Shown in pieces: positions 31,241-37,724 of a stretch of 37,724 nt of DNA. The stretch comes from Xanthobacteraceae bacterium (GTDB taxonomy: Bacteria; Pseudomonadota; Alphaproteobacteria; Rhizobiales; Xanthobacteraceae): assembly GCA_019750915.1 (NCBI GenBank), contig JAIENY010000034.1, forward strand, positions 1 to 37,724, written 5' to 3'. Each line of letters opens with the position of its first letter. Positions within the stretch are counted from its first letter, which is position 1. The notes under the pieces were generated by a model. That model saw only the letters and a program-made list of their open reading frames with translations, ran no database searches and was not told the origin of the DNA. Made by a program: the position numbers and the translations under genes.

Positions 31241-31651
31241 CATCGCGCGAGGTATTTCTGCCGATCCGGCCGAGATGCGTGAAGCTGAAGCCCGTTCCGT
31301 ATTTCAAGCCATAGCCAAGTGCACGGTCCAGCCCGATGTGCGCCAGCCAGATCAAGGTCATCGCCCTTGCCATCGGCGAGGAAAACGTGACGGCGCCGAC
31401 GCCGGGGATGATCGGCAACAGCGTGGTATGCGCCGCGTTGTAGACCATGGCGCCGATCCGCGGGCCCGCAAGATAGCCGAGAAAGCTGAGGTCCGGCACC
31501 AGAAACAGGAGCGCAAACAACCACCACGACATCCCGTGCTGCCGATAGAGCAGGGCGGCGATGACGAACAGCGCCACCCCTCGAGCTTGAGAAGCGTTCG
31601 TACGCCGCCGGTGGCGGCTCCGGTCCTATCGTGATGAGAATCGTTGGTCAT
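31212..31651 (-). pseudogene. DUF4260-like small membrane protein with an apparent single-base frameshift
   Basis: Two minus-strand frames together make one DUF4260-type protein. The first starts at 31651 (MTNDSHHDRTG...VRTLLKLEG). The second continues from about 31577 with ALFVIAALLYRQHGMSWWLFALLFLVPDLSFLGYLAGPRIGA and ends in a family-like IGLDRALGYGLKYGTGF. The junction lies in a G run (CCCC at 31577-31580 on the plus strand); one extra G would restore the frame. It is a real frameshift, a slippage or phase-variable site, or a sequencing error. The 31577 GTG could also start a shortened product. The function of the family is unknown. Confidence 0.65.
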
Positions 31652-31682
31652 TCAAACTATCCGCTGTGACTATTGAATAAAA

Positions 31683-31706
31683 AAAGCCCCGCCGAAGCGG
31701 GGCTTT
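31683..31706 (-). terminator. Intrinsic terminator for the Cys/Gly-repeat gene
   Basis: AAAGCCCCGC (31683-31692), loop CGAA, GCGGGGCTTT (31697-31706) is a perfect 10-bp stem. On the minus strand it is followed by a run of seven T in all (counting the stem end) and then ATTC. It lies 16 bases past the stop of the 31723-31968 gene. Confidence 0.85.
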
Positions 31707-31722
31707 ATCTTACGGCAAAAAA

Positions 31723-31968
31723 TCACCAGCGGCGATAGCAACGGCCATAAGGACCGATGCGGAAACCGGGCGGGCAGCGGCGCACAATCGGCCCGCGGTT
31801 CGGAACGCAGCCTCCATAGGGACCACGATGGAAGCCGGGACCGCACCCACCAGCAACCTTGATGACGTCGGTGTTGGACGGCGTTGAGGGTGCGAGCGGC
31901 ATCGCATTCGCGGCGGTCATGCCTGCGAATGCTGTGACGAAAGCGGCGGCTGCAATCAATTTTTTCAT
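31723..31968 (-). CDS. Small exported Cys/Gly-repeat protein (GCG_CRPN-type)
   Basis: 81 residues: a signal peptide (MKKLIAAAAFVTAFAGMTAANA, 1-22), a short linker, and two tandem units, CGPGFHRGPYGGC (42-54) and CPPGFRIGPYGRC (65-77), each with Cys spaced by 12. The first unit fits the GCG-x(4)-R-x(3)-G-x-C-x-PN pattern I recall as the GCG_CRPN domain of Rhizobiales. The start at 31968 has GAAGGA upstream. The function is unknown. It is divergent from the Tat His-rich gene over a 198-base region with a palindrome. Confidence 0.85.
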   Translation of the reverse strand: MKKLIAAAAFVTAFAGMTAANAMPLAPSTPSNTDVIKVAGGCGPGFHRGPYGGCVPNRGPIVRRCPPGFRIGPYGRCYRRW

Positions 31969-32166
31969 GAGCGTTCCTTCTGAATCAGTGCCACGTAGCG
32001 TGGCCACGCTGCTTTACAGCCATGGCGGGATTATGGAAATGCGATCAACGTTCGATGACACGCTATTGCGGTGCAACGCATCGATTTCATCGTGTGGGAC
32101 ATCAATTCAGCCAGCATTCACTTTGCTCGGGCAATCCTCCTATGTGAAAAGCAGATGGAGATTCAT
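31969..32166. promoter_or_regulatory. Divergent intergenic region with nested palindromes
   Basis: The region holds GCCACG-TAG-CGTGGC (31990-32004) overlapping the perfect 14-bp palindrome AGCGTGGCCACGCT (31997-32010), 22-42 bases upstream of the minus-strand start. These are candidate operator or RNA structures. Plus-strand promoter elements for the Tat gene are not clear; its Shine-Dalgarno GGAG lies at 32157-32160. Confidence 0.4.
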
Positions 32167-32559
32167 ATGATGGAACGTCGGCATTTCCTGAAGATCACCT
32201 TCGGTTGCGCGGCCGGAGCCGTTGCATTTGGTGCCGCCGCCAAGGCTGGCCCGCTTGCGTTGCACATGCCGCCCGTGAATTTTTCTCCAGAACAGACGGC
32301 GCAATCTGCGCTCGCAACGCAAGATGATCTCGATCAGGCCACGGTCGAGGAGGTGCGATGGCACGGTCACCGCGGTCATGGTGGGCACGGTCATTGGGGG
32401 CATCGGCGTTGGGGACACCGCGGCTGGGGCTGGCACCACCGCCGTCATTTGGGCTGGCGCCGCCGTCACTGGCATCGCCGTCATTACTGGGGCGGATACC
32501 GGCGCTGCTGGCGTGACCGTTGGGGCTATCTGCGTTGCCGCCGCCGCTACTATTGGTAA
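32167..32559 (+). CDS. Tat-signal protein with a His/Arg/Trp-rich C-terminus
   Basis: 130 residues. The N-terminus MMERRHFLKITFGCAAGAVAFGAAAKAG has the twin-arginine motif RRHFLK and a hydrophobic core, so export by Tat is likely. Residues 64-130 hold 13 His, 11 Trp, 20 Arg and two Cys (114 and 124) in patterns such as HGHRGHGGHGH and WRRRHWHRRHYW. Metal binding is plausible but not shown. The start at 32167 is set by GGAG 6 bases upstream; ATG 32170 and the open frame upstream are alternatives. I do not recognise a named family. Confidence 0.8.
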   Translation: MMERRHFLKITFGCAAGAVAFGAAAKAGPLALHMPPVNFSPEQTAQSALATQDDLDQATVEEVRWHGHRGHGGHGHWGHRRWGHRGWGWHHRRHLGWRRRHWHRRHYWGGYRRCWRDRWGYLRCRRRYYW

Positions 32560-32596
32560 GCGGCAGGGCGGGAGTGATCCCGCCCTGATCCGTCGT

Positions 32597-33607
32597 CTAT
32601 TTCGAGCTGAGGAAATTCAGCATCAGGTCGTTGAACTTCTCAGGCGCGTCGAGAAAAACCAGATGGCCGGCGTTCGGAAGAACCTCGGCCTTTGCATTCG
32701 CCATCTGCGAGGCAAATGCCTTGGCGAGATCGGCGTTATGTCCCATCTTTGGCCGCAGCGCCTCCGGGGCGTTGGGCTTGCCCGGCGCGTTATGATCGTT
32801 CTCACCCATGATGAAGAGGGTGTGCTGGGTGATCAGAGGAATCTCATGCGCCACCGGTTCGCGGTAGATCATCTGCCCCGAACTCACGAATGCGCGCAGC
32901 CATCGCTGATAGTCGGCGGCCCCCTTTATGCCGAAGCGTGCATCGATGAAAGGCGTGAGCTGTTCCTGCGGGATCGACGGCGAATAGGCGTTATTGAGTT
33001 GCTTGCGATAACCATCCGCGGTCAATTCGTCCTCGTGTTTCAGGATGGCTTCGGTCGGTGTGGGCGGCACATAAAGCCGGTAATCCTCAAGCCCGATGGG
33101 CGCAGCGAGCAAAAGGTGATCGACACGGTCCGGGTATGCCCGTGCGATGCGAACCGCGAGCATGCCGCCAAGCGAGTGAGCGACGACGTCGACCTTCTGC
33201 AGTTGCAGGTGGTCGAGCAGGGTGATGGTGTTACGAGCGAGCGTATCGAAATGCAGTTCGGAGGAGGGCTTCGATGATTTTCCGAATCCGATCTGGTCCG
33301 GCACGATCACGCGGTAACCATTGCCGGTCAGCGTTTTGATCACCGGTGCCCAGTAGCTCCCCGGAAAGTTTCGTCCATGGAGCAGGATGACCGTTCGTCC
33401 GTTCGGATTGGCCGGCGCGACGTCCATATACGCCATCCGCAACTGTTCGCCGTCGTTGACGAGCGGCAGCATGTGAACCGGGTACGGATAGGGATATCCC
33501 TCAAGGCCGATTCCATAAGGCTCCTTCTGCGGAGCCTGGGCGGCGGTTTGCGCGTGAGCGCATGTAAGGGATGACAGCAGGGCCGTCACGATGAGTAAGC
33601 TTTTCAT
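32597..33607 (-). CDS. Secreted alpha/beta hydrolase
   Basis: 336 residues with a Sec signal peptide (MKSLLIVTALLSSLTCAHAQ, about 1-20). The alpha/beta-hydrolase fold has oxyanion-region LLHGRNF (75-81), the nucleophile elbow AHSLGG with Ser145, Asp271 in MGENDH, and His315 in NAGHLVF, so the triad is complete. It is related to epoxide hydrolase/haloperoxidase-like and lipase-like hydrolases; the substrate is unknown. The start at 33607 has GGAG upstream. It ends 37 bases beyond the Tat gene stop, convergent with it, with no clear terminator. Confidence 0.9.
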   Translation of the reverse strand: MKSLLIVTALLSSLTCAHAQTAAQAPQKEPYGIGLEGYPYPYPVHMLPLVNDGEQLRMAYMDVAPANPNGRTVILLHGRNFPGSYWAPVIKTLTGNGYRVIVPDQIGFGKSSKPSSELHFDTLARNTITLLDHLQLQKVDVVAHSLGGMLAVRIARAYPDRVDHLLLAAPIGLEDYRLYVPPTPTEAILKHEDELTADGYRKQLNNAYSPSIPQEQLTPFIDARFGIKGAADYQRWLRAFVSSGQMIYREPVAHEIPLITQHTLFIMGENDHNAPGKPNAPEALRPKMGHNADLAKAFASQMANAKAEVLPNAGHLVFLDAPEKFNDLMLNFLSSK

Positions 33608-33788
33608 AACAGTCTCCAGGGAGTGGCGCGGCATCATTGAAACGGTGCTTCGCCGGTGTAAAGCGTGTGGGTTTCACTGATGATGACAATGCGGTGAGCG
33701 GCAGTATCGGGGGGCGTTCGATGAACGCGGAACGTCATAGTGTCGTCACGGGGCCCGGACACCGACGCAGGATTTTGCGCTGCGGAAT
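33608..33788. other. 181-base spacer, no clear feature
   Basis: It separates the hydrolase start from the end of the minus-strand gene 33789-34649. It must contain the hydrolase promoter, but I see no confident -35/-10 pair, hairpin with U-run, or conserved ORF. Confidence 0.4.
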
Positions 33789-34649
33789 TCAGAGTCGTGG
33801 TGTGTTGCTCGCCGGACTTTTTTTCGGGTCTTTTTTTGATGCGTCGAGGGCGTCGGCGTCGATTTTTGCAGCCGAGATGATGCGGGTGAAGTCGATCAGA
33901 GTGAATGTCGCCTTGCCGACACGATCCGTCGCTGTTCCAGCGGTCAGCGCCACATCGAGAAGGCCATCGCAGATCGCATTCTTGGAGTCTGTTAACAGCG
34001 TATCAAGAGATTTATCTGGCTGGGCCTGGATGTGTTTGAGCACGGCGATGCAGCTTCCCCGCCCGCCGGCATCCGACAGCGCGACGGCGACCTTCGGATT
34101 GATCGGCGCATTGAGGGCATCGACGGCCGAGCTTTCAGTATATTTTTGCTTTGCCGAAACGATCTTGCCGCTCTTGTAGAAATAATAGAGCCGGCCGTCG
34201 CCAATCGCGGTGGGACTTCCGTATTTTTCGGTCACGCGCTGAATCATCTCCCCTTGGGTAGGTTGTTTGCCGGGTGCAAATCCGAGGTCGCGCGTGATGT
34301 AATAAGCAAAGTTTCCGCTCGCTGGTGTCGAGAAATAGATGCCGACTGTCTCGGCGCCGCGGTCGCCGCTCGCGGGCGCAGTGAATGTCATTGAGGTGAC
34401 ATAGGCAGTGCCGGTGTTGCCGAATTTGCGCTGGACGGCCTGCGGCGTCACGCCGTGAAAGTCCTTCAGATAGCTTTCGAATACACCGCCAACCTTGGCG
34501 GGGTCGTCGTGACTGTTCAGCCCCATGATGTCGGGCTTGAGCTTGCCGGAAAAGGCCGTATCCGGCGTCTTCGGCTTGATCTCGTAACTCGCTGCAGCCG
34601 ACAACAAAGCCAGCAGCGCGGCTCCCGTAAACACCATCAATCGCGACAT
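33789..34649 (-). CDS. Exported protein of unknown function
   Basis: 286 residues with a signal peptide (MSRLMVFTGAALLALLSAAAS, about 1-21). The mature part has mixed alpha/beta character, including FHGVTPQAVQRKFGNTGTAYV, EKYGSPTAIGDGRLYYFYKSGK, two Cys (GGRGSCIAVL and NAICDGL) and a Lys/Pro-rich C-terminus (KKDPKKSPASNTPRL). I recognise no family and assign no function. Start 34649 is chosen for the signal peptide; the frame is open upstream to 34724. It is followed on the minus strand by the secreted hydrolase after 181 bases. Confidence 0.8.
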   Translation of the reverse strand: MSRLMVFTGAALLALLSAAASYEIKPKTPDTAFSGKLKPDIMGLNSHDDPAKVGGVFESYLKDFHGVTPQAVQRKFGNTGTAYVTSMTFTAPASGDRGAETVGIYFSTPASGNFAYYITRDLGFAPGKQPTQGEMIQRVTEKYGSPTAIGDGRLYYFYKSGKIVSAKQKYTESSAVDALNAPINPKVAVALSDAGGRGSCIAVLKHIQAQPDKSLDTLLTDSKNAICDGLLDVALTAGTATDRVGKATFTLIDFTRIISAAKIDADALDASKKDPKKSPASNTPRL

Positions 34650-34727
34650 GAATATCCCACCGCCTGCCGGTAAAAACCGATTACGACGGGGTTTGTTGCG
34701 CGATGTCAACGGGGTGCCCGGCATGGA

Positions 34728-34753
34728 AAACCCGGCCTGGAGAGGCCGGGTTT
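34728..34753 (-). terminator. Intrinsic terminator after the anchored Pro/Ala/Gly-rich gene
   Basis: AAACCCGGCCT (34728-34738), loop GGAG, AGGCCGGGTTT (34743-34753): a perfect 11-bp stem. Read on the minus strand it follows the 34776 stop and continues with TTTTCC. Confidence 0.8.
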
Positions 34754-34775
34754 GAAAATGTGTGTATCGGGGGCG

Positions 34776-35186
34776 TTATTGTCCCGAAGATGAACCGGCC
34801 GGAGCACTGCTTCCACCGGACGGATTGCCTGTCGTATTGCCGCTGGCCGCAGGTGGAGCCGGCTGCGGCGTGGCCGGCGCCGCTCCTGTCGTCTGGCCCG
34901 GATTTGCGTTCGGGCCAGCCGGCGAAGGCGCGCTCGCCGGGTTGCCGCTGGCCGTGGTCTGAGCGGGCGGGTTGGTGGCCGTGTTGGTCGGCGTGGAGCT
35001 GTTGAGCCCATAAAAAACCACGCCCAGGATTGCGATCACGGCGATTGCGAACAACGCGATCTTGCCGCCGCTCGCCGGACCCTCCTGAAGCTCTGGATCC
35101 GGCTGTAACTGGTTATCCATCGTCTGACTGCGTCGCAGCTCGGCATTGGCCTGAGCCATTTCGTCCCGGTCACGTTCAAAAGCCAT
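34776..35186 (-). CDS. Single-pass membrane protein with a Pro/Ala/Gly/Asn-rich tail
   Basis: 136 residues. A charged N-terminal cytoplasmic segment (MAFERDRDEMAQANAELRRSQ) is followed by one transmembrane helix (KIALFAIAVIAILGVVFYGL, about 49-68), then about 68 residues very rich in Pro, Ala, Asn, Thr and Gly, ending GSSAPAGSSSGQ. The start at 35186 has GGAGG about 6 bases upstream; ATG codons at 35201 and 35207 lie upstream of or in it. No recognised family; a cell-envelope spacer role is a guess from composition. Confidence 0.75.
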   Translation of the reverse strand: MAFERDRDEMAQANAELRRSQTMDNQLQPDPELQEGPASGGKIALFAIAVIAILGVVFYGLNSSTPTNTATNPPAQTTASGNPASAPSPAGPNANPGQTTGAAPATPQPAPPAASGNTTGNPSGGSSAPAGSSSGQ

Positions 35187-35315
35187 GGTGTCCTCCGTCA
35201 TAGACATTTTGCTTTTGAACTAACAGCACCACGCGATGGCAGTTCCTGCAAAATTGTCTTTTGGGATGAGAACACCGGTTCCGGTTGGCGGACCTTTGGA
35301 TGGAACCTAAAGATA

Positions 35316-35344
35316 AGGCCCCGCGCGAATGACGCGCGAGGCCT
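35316..35344 (-). terminator. Intrinsic terminator of the chemoreceptor gene
   Basis: AGGCC-C-CGCGCG (35316-35327), loop AATGA, CGCGCG-A-GGCCT (35333-35344): an 11-bp stem broken by one C/A mismatch. On the minus strand it is followed by TATCTTT, 22 bases past the stop at 35366. Confidence 0.7.
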
Positions 35345-35365
35345 CAACGTTGAAACCGCGAATTC

Positions 35366-37039
35366 TCACGCAGCGCGGATACGATCGAGGAAGCCATCCA
35401 CATTGTTACGCAGCGTTGCTGTCTGCAGGCTGAGTTGTTCGGCGGAGACGAGAACCTCGTTGGCTGCTATGCCGGTCTTGTCGGCGGCCTGGTTCACGCC
35501 GAAGATGTTGCTCGACATCTTGCTGGTACCTTGCGCGGCTTCCTGCACATTGCGTGCGATCTCGGCTGTCGCCGCTCCCTGTTCCTCAACGGCGGAGGCG
35601 ATGGCGGTAGCTATTTCATTCATCGCATTGATGGTGCTGTTGATCACCTGGATAGCCTCCACGGCTTCCGAGGTCGCACCCTGCATGCTGCCGATCTGGC
35701 TTGCGATCTCTTCGGTCGCCTTGGCCGTCTGGCTTGCCAGCGACTTCACCTCGCTGGCCACGACCGCGAAGCCCTTTCCGGCTTCGCCGGCGCGCGCGGC
35801 CTCGATGGTGGCATTAAGCGCCAGCAGGTTGGTCTGGCTTGCGATGTCGCTGATCAGGCTGACGACGTCGCCGATCTTGCGGGCGGCTTCCGACAAGCCC
35901 TGGATGGTGACGTTCGTAAGTTGGGCCTGCTGAACGGCCTGACCGGCGATGGTGGTGGATTTTCCGACCTGACGGCTGATCTCGGAGATTGAGGACGACA
36001 GCTCTTCGGTGGCGGCGGCGACGGTCTGCACATTCGCCGAAGCCTGTTCGGCCGCTGCCGCGACCGTGTTGGCCTGTGCGCTGGTCTGCTGCGCGGTCGA
36101 ACTCATGCCCTCCGAGGTCGTCCGCATCTGGCCGGCGGCCGAGGACAGCATGTCGAGCGAACTGCTCACTCCGGCCTCGAAATCGTCGGCCATCTTGAAC
36201 ATCAGGCGCTGCCTGTCGGCCTCGCTACTGGCTTTGAGTACGTCCTGTTCGCCACGCAGACGGTTGGCCTCGATCATGCTATCCTTGAACACCTGCACCG
36301 ATTGGGCCATCACGCCGACCTCGTCGCGGCGATCCTGTGCGGGAATCGCGGTAGCGATGTCGCCGCTCGCGATCTTGCGCATTGCCCCGGTCATGGCGTT
36401 GATCGGACTGACAATGGTGCGTCCCATCCAGAACGACATGCCGACGACGAGCAGCAGGGTGACGCCGAACAGCATGCCCATCCGGATGACTTCAGACCAG
36501 AAGATCGCATCGACATCGTCGATGTAAATGCCGCCGCCGACCGTCCAATTATACGGCTTGAACTGCACCACATAAGAGATCTTGGGGATGGGGTCACCGC
36601 CGGCTGCGCGGGGGTAGCGGTAAGACAGGAAGCCGCCGCCGTTCGCGGCAATTTCGATCTGGCGGCGCGCGAAATAAATGCCATCCGAGTCAACGGCATT
36701 ATAAAGGCTTTTGCCCTCGGAGTTCGGATGGACCTCCAGTTGGCCGTTCGGAGCGAAAACATAAATGTAATCGTTTTTACCGAACTGCATCGAGCGCAGG
36801 ATGGTTTTGCTGTGAGCGATCGTATCGGCGTCGGAAAGACCGGCTTTTCTGGAGTTCTGGTAATCCGCCTCCAATGCCTCGACCGCGACTTTGACGATGT
36901 CCTCGATCTTGGCCTTGCGGTCTTCCAACAAGTTGGTTCGCAGAACAGAGAGGCCCATTGCCGCTGTGACAAGAATGCCAGCGACGGCAACAACGACCAT
37001 AATCATGAGTTTGTATGAAATCCGTAAATTCCCCAGCAT
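35366..37039 (-). CDS. Methyl-accepting chemotaxis protein with a single-Cache sensor domain
   Basis: Membrane chemoreceptor signalling to CheA/CheW. The 557 residues include TM1 (about 11-32), a periplasmic sCache_2-type domain (about 40-180: [30 protein letters not shown]), TM2 (about 187-208), HAMP (about 209-262), and the signalling domain with the hairpin tip [28 protein letters not shown]. Single-Cache domains commonly bind small organic acids; the ligand is not predictable. No CheR/CheB pentapeptide is seen at the C-terminus (DRIRAA). AAGGTG precedes the start. Confidence 0.95.
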   Translation of the reverse strand: MLGNLRISYKLMIMVVVAVAGILVTAAMGLSVLRTNLLEDRKAKIEDIVKVAVEALEADYQNSRKAGLSDADTIAHSKTILRSMQFGKNDYIYVFAPNGQLEVHPNSEGKSLYNAVDSDGIYFARRQIEIAANGGGFLSYRYPRAAGGDPIPKISYVVQFKPYNWTVGGGIYIDDVDAIFWSEVIRMGMLFGVTLLLVVGMSFWMGRTIVSPINAMTGAMRKIASGDIATAIPAQDRRDEVGVMAQSVQVFKDSMIEANRLRGEQDVLKASSEADRQRLMFKMADDFEAGVSSSLDMLSSAAGQMRTTSEGMSSTAQQTSAQANTVAAAAEQASANVQTVAAATEELSSSISEISRQVGKSTTIAGQAVQQAQLTNVTIQGLSEAARKIGDVVSLISDIASQTNLLALNATIEAARAGEAGKGFAVVASEVKSLASQTAKATEEIASQIGSMQGATSEAVEAIQVINSTINAMNEIATAIASAVEEQGAATAEIARNVQEAAQGTSKMSSNIFGVNQAADKTGIAANEVLVSAEQLSLQTATLRNNVDGFLDRIRAA

Positions 37040-37154
37040 CGCACACCTTCTGTCAAATATGCCTCTCCTTCAGAGGGCATGTCGCGGGCACGTTAGCTGG
37101 AATAGATAAAATTGGTCCTAATTGGAGTAATCGTTTCTTGGTATCGGAAAATCC

Positions 37155-37181
37155 GATAGCGCCGCAGCGAGCGGCGCTATC
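37155..37181 (-). terminator. Probable terminator hairpin after the DUF3606 gene
   Basis: GATAGCGCCGC (37155-37165), loop AGCGA, GCGGCGCTATC (37171-37181): a perfect 11-bp stem, 23 bases past the minus-strand stop, continuing on that strand as GGATTTTCC. The plus side carries a second small hairpin, TGCTGC-TTTTTT-GCAGCA (37184-37201). Confidence 0.55.
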
Positions 37182-37203
37182 GTTGCTGCTTTTTTGCAGC
37201 AGG

Positions 37204-37401
37204 TTACTTTCCGAGATGACGGCGAATGGCCGCGACCGAACTGCCGACCTGTTGAATGGCATCGGATAATTGATCAGGCGATATGTTCAGCCGATAGGCC
37301 CAATACGCCGTCGCCGCGTCGTCATTGGTATCGACAGCTGAGGGCGGCCGCACGCCGGTTTCGGCGGACAGGACATCGGAAACTTTCACGAGACTGATCA
37401 T
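37204..37401 (-). CDS. DUF3606 domain protein
   Basis: 65 residues. The segment DTNDDAATAYWAYRLNISPDQLSDAIQQVGSSVAAIRRHL fits the DUF3606 pattern (a D-x-E/A-V-x-YW start, then LGV/ISPxQL and AVxxVG). The function of the family is unknown. The start at 37401 (MISLVKVSD) has AGGAG 7-8 bases upstream; an in-frame ATG at 37419 lies upstream of that Shine-Dalgarno. It is a stand-alone gene between two terminators or spacers. Confidence 0.8.
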   Translation of the reverse strand: MISLVKVSDVLSAETGVRPPSAVDTNDDAATAYWAYRLNISPDQLSDAIQQVGSSVAAIRRHLGK

Positions 37402-37508
37402 GTGCGGCTCCTTGCACAAATTTTATGACAGGAGCCCGCAGCGCCGAAGCTCGAACGAACGACGGCGTTAAGGATTGGTTACGGCCGCCACGCCGCAGGC
37501 AAGCAGCC
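37402..37508. other. 107-base spacer, no clear feature
   Basis: It lies between the transporter stop and the DUF3606 start on the minus strand. It contains the DUF3606 Shine-Dalgarno; I see no convincing promoter or hairpin with a U-run. Confidence 0.35.
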
Positions 37509-37724
37509 TTAAGCTGGCACGCCCTCGGCTTTGCGTGCCGTTCTACCCAACCCATAAATCCACGCAGTGGCCGACAGGCCGCAGACGGCGGCAAATGTCA
37601 TCCACAGCGCGGGCGCGGCTTTGTCGCCGGTGACCTCGATCAGCGCAGTCGAAATCGCGGGCGTGAAGCCGCCGAACAGCGCGGTCGCAAGGCTGTAACA
37701 CAGTGAGAAGCTCACGGTCCGGAC
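37509..37724 (-). CDS. C-terminal end of an MFS transporter, truncated by the window edge
   Basis: 71 codons of an open frame running off the right edge. The sequence [44 protein letters not shown] fits the last two transmembrane segments of metabolite:H+ symporter (ProP/KgtP-like) MFS proteins, whose equivalent loop reads like RxxxxSLxYNLAxAIFGGFTP. A second hydrophobic helix and a basic tail ([13 protein letters not shown]) follow. The substrate cannot be told from this fragment. Confidence 0.8.
   Translation of the reverse strand, partial: VRTVSFSLCYSLATALFGGFTPAISTALIEVTGDKAAPALWMTFAAVCGLSATAWIYGLGRTARKAEGVPA

Noticed and set aside
32324..33277. 317-codon plus-strand open frame overlapping the Tat gene and the hydrolase
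   Set aside because: Its Ala/Gly/Thr/Val start is the +1 shadow of the His/Arg codons of the Tat gene, and the rest is antisense to a hydrolase with an intact triad.
35366..35400. CheR/CheB tethering pentapeptide at the end of the chemoreceptor
   Set aside because: The protein ends DRIRAA; no NWETF-like motif is present.

Overview
The window comes from a high-GC alphaproteobacterium. Gene order (fusA-tuf-S10/spc operon-secY-adk-rpsM-rpsK-rpoA-rplQ), the 339-residue RpoA with a GTG start, and the oxyR/katG, ATP12 and GCG_CRPN-type genes point to the Bradyrhizobium/Rhodopseudomonas/Nitrobacter/Afipia group (Nitrobacteraceae). This placement is from remembered protein families, not from a search, and the genus cannot be fixed.

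Region 1 (1-18082, plus strand) is one long translation and transcription locus: the 3' part of fusA, tuf, then rpsJ-rplC-rplD-rplW-rplB-rpsS-rplV-rpsC-rplP-rpmC-rpsQ-rplN-rplX-rplE-rpsN-rpsH-rplF-rplR-rpsE-rpmD-rplO-secY-adk, and rpsM-rpsK-rpoA-rplQ, closed by a strong intrinsic terminator. Spacing is tight, with several ATGA/TAATG junctions. The few longer spacers (fusA|tuf, tuf|rpsJ, rpsQ|rplN, rplO|secY, adk|rpsM, rpsK|rpoA, rpoA|rplQ) nearly all carry RNA hairpins. Two of them (tuf|rpsJ and rplO|secY) carry copies of the same two-hairpin dispersed repeat. adk carries a 134-residue Lys/Ala-rich histone-H1-like tail.

Region 2 (18174-24616) holds general metabolism and stress genes: an SDR oxidoreductase, a divergent HxlR regulator/quinone-oxidoreductase-type dehydrogenase pair, and a translationally coupled trio of a periplasmic Deg protease, RarA ATPase and an RluC-type pseudouridine synthase. 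Region 3 (24623-27962) is a classical peroxide-response module: OxyR with both redox cysteines, divergent from the catalase-peroxidase katG, which ends in a perfect 12-bp terminator.

Region 4 (28050-37724) is accessory in character. It holds a small exported Pro-rich protein, the F1-ATPase assembly factor ATP12, a FliK-like/FlhB-C-terminal-domain pair, a frameshifted DUF4260-type membrane protein, a divergent pair of small exported proteins (a Cys/Gly-repeat protein and a Tat-signal His/Arg/Trp-rich protein), a secreted alpha/beta hydrolase, two exported or anchored proteins of unknown function, a Cache-domain chemoreceptor, a DUF3606 protein and the end of an MFS transporter.

No rRNA, tRNA, CRISPR array, insertion sequence or prophage was seen, and no gene-free stretch exceeds 300 bases. 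The most original signals are the Adk tail, the repeat family placed inside ribosomal-protein spacers, the orphan FliK/FlhB-C pair, and the Tat His/Trp/Arg-rich protein with its Cys-repeat neighbour. None of them amounts to a demonstrated new system.
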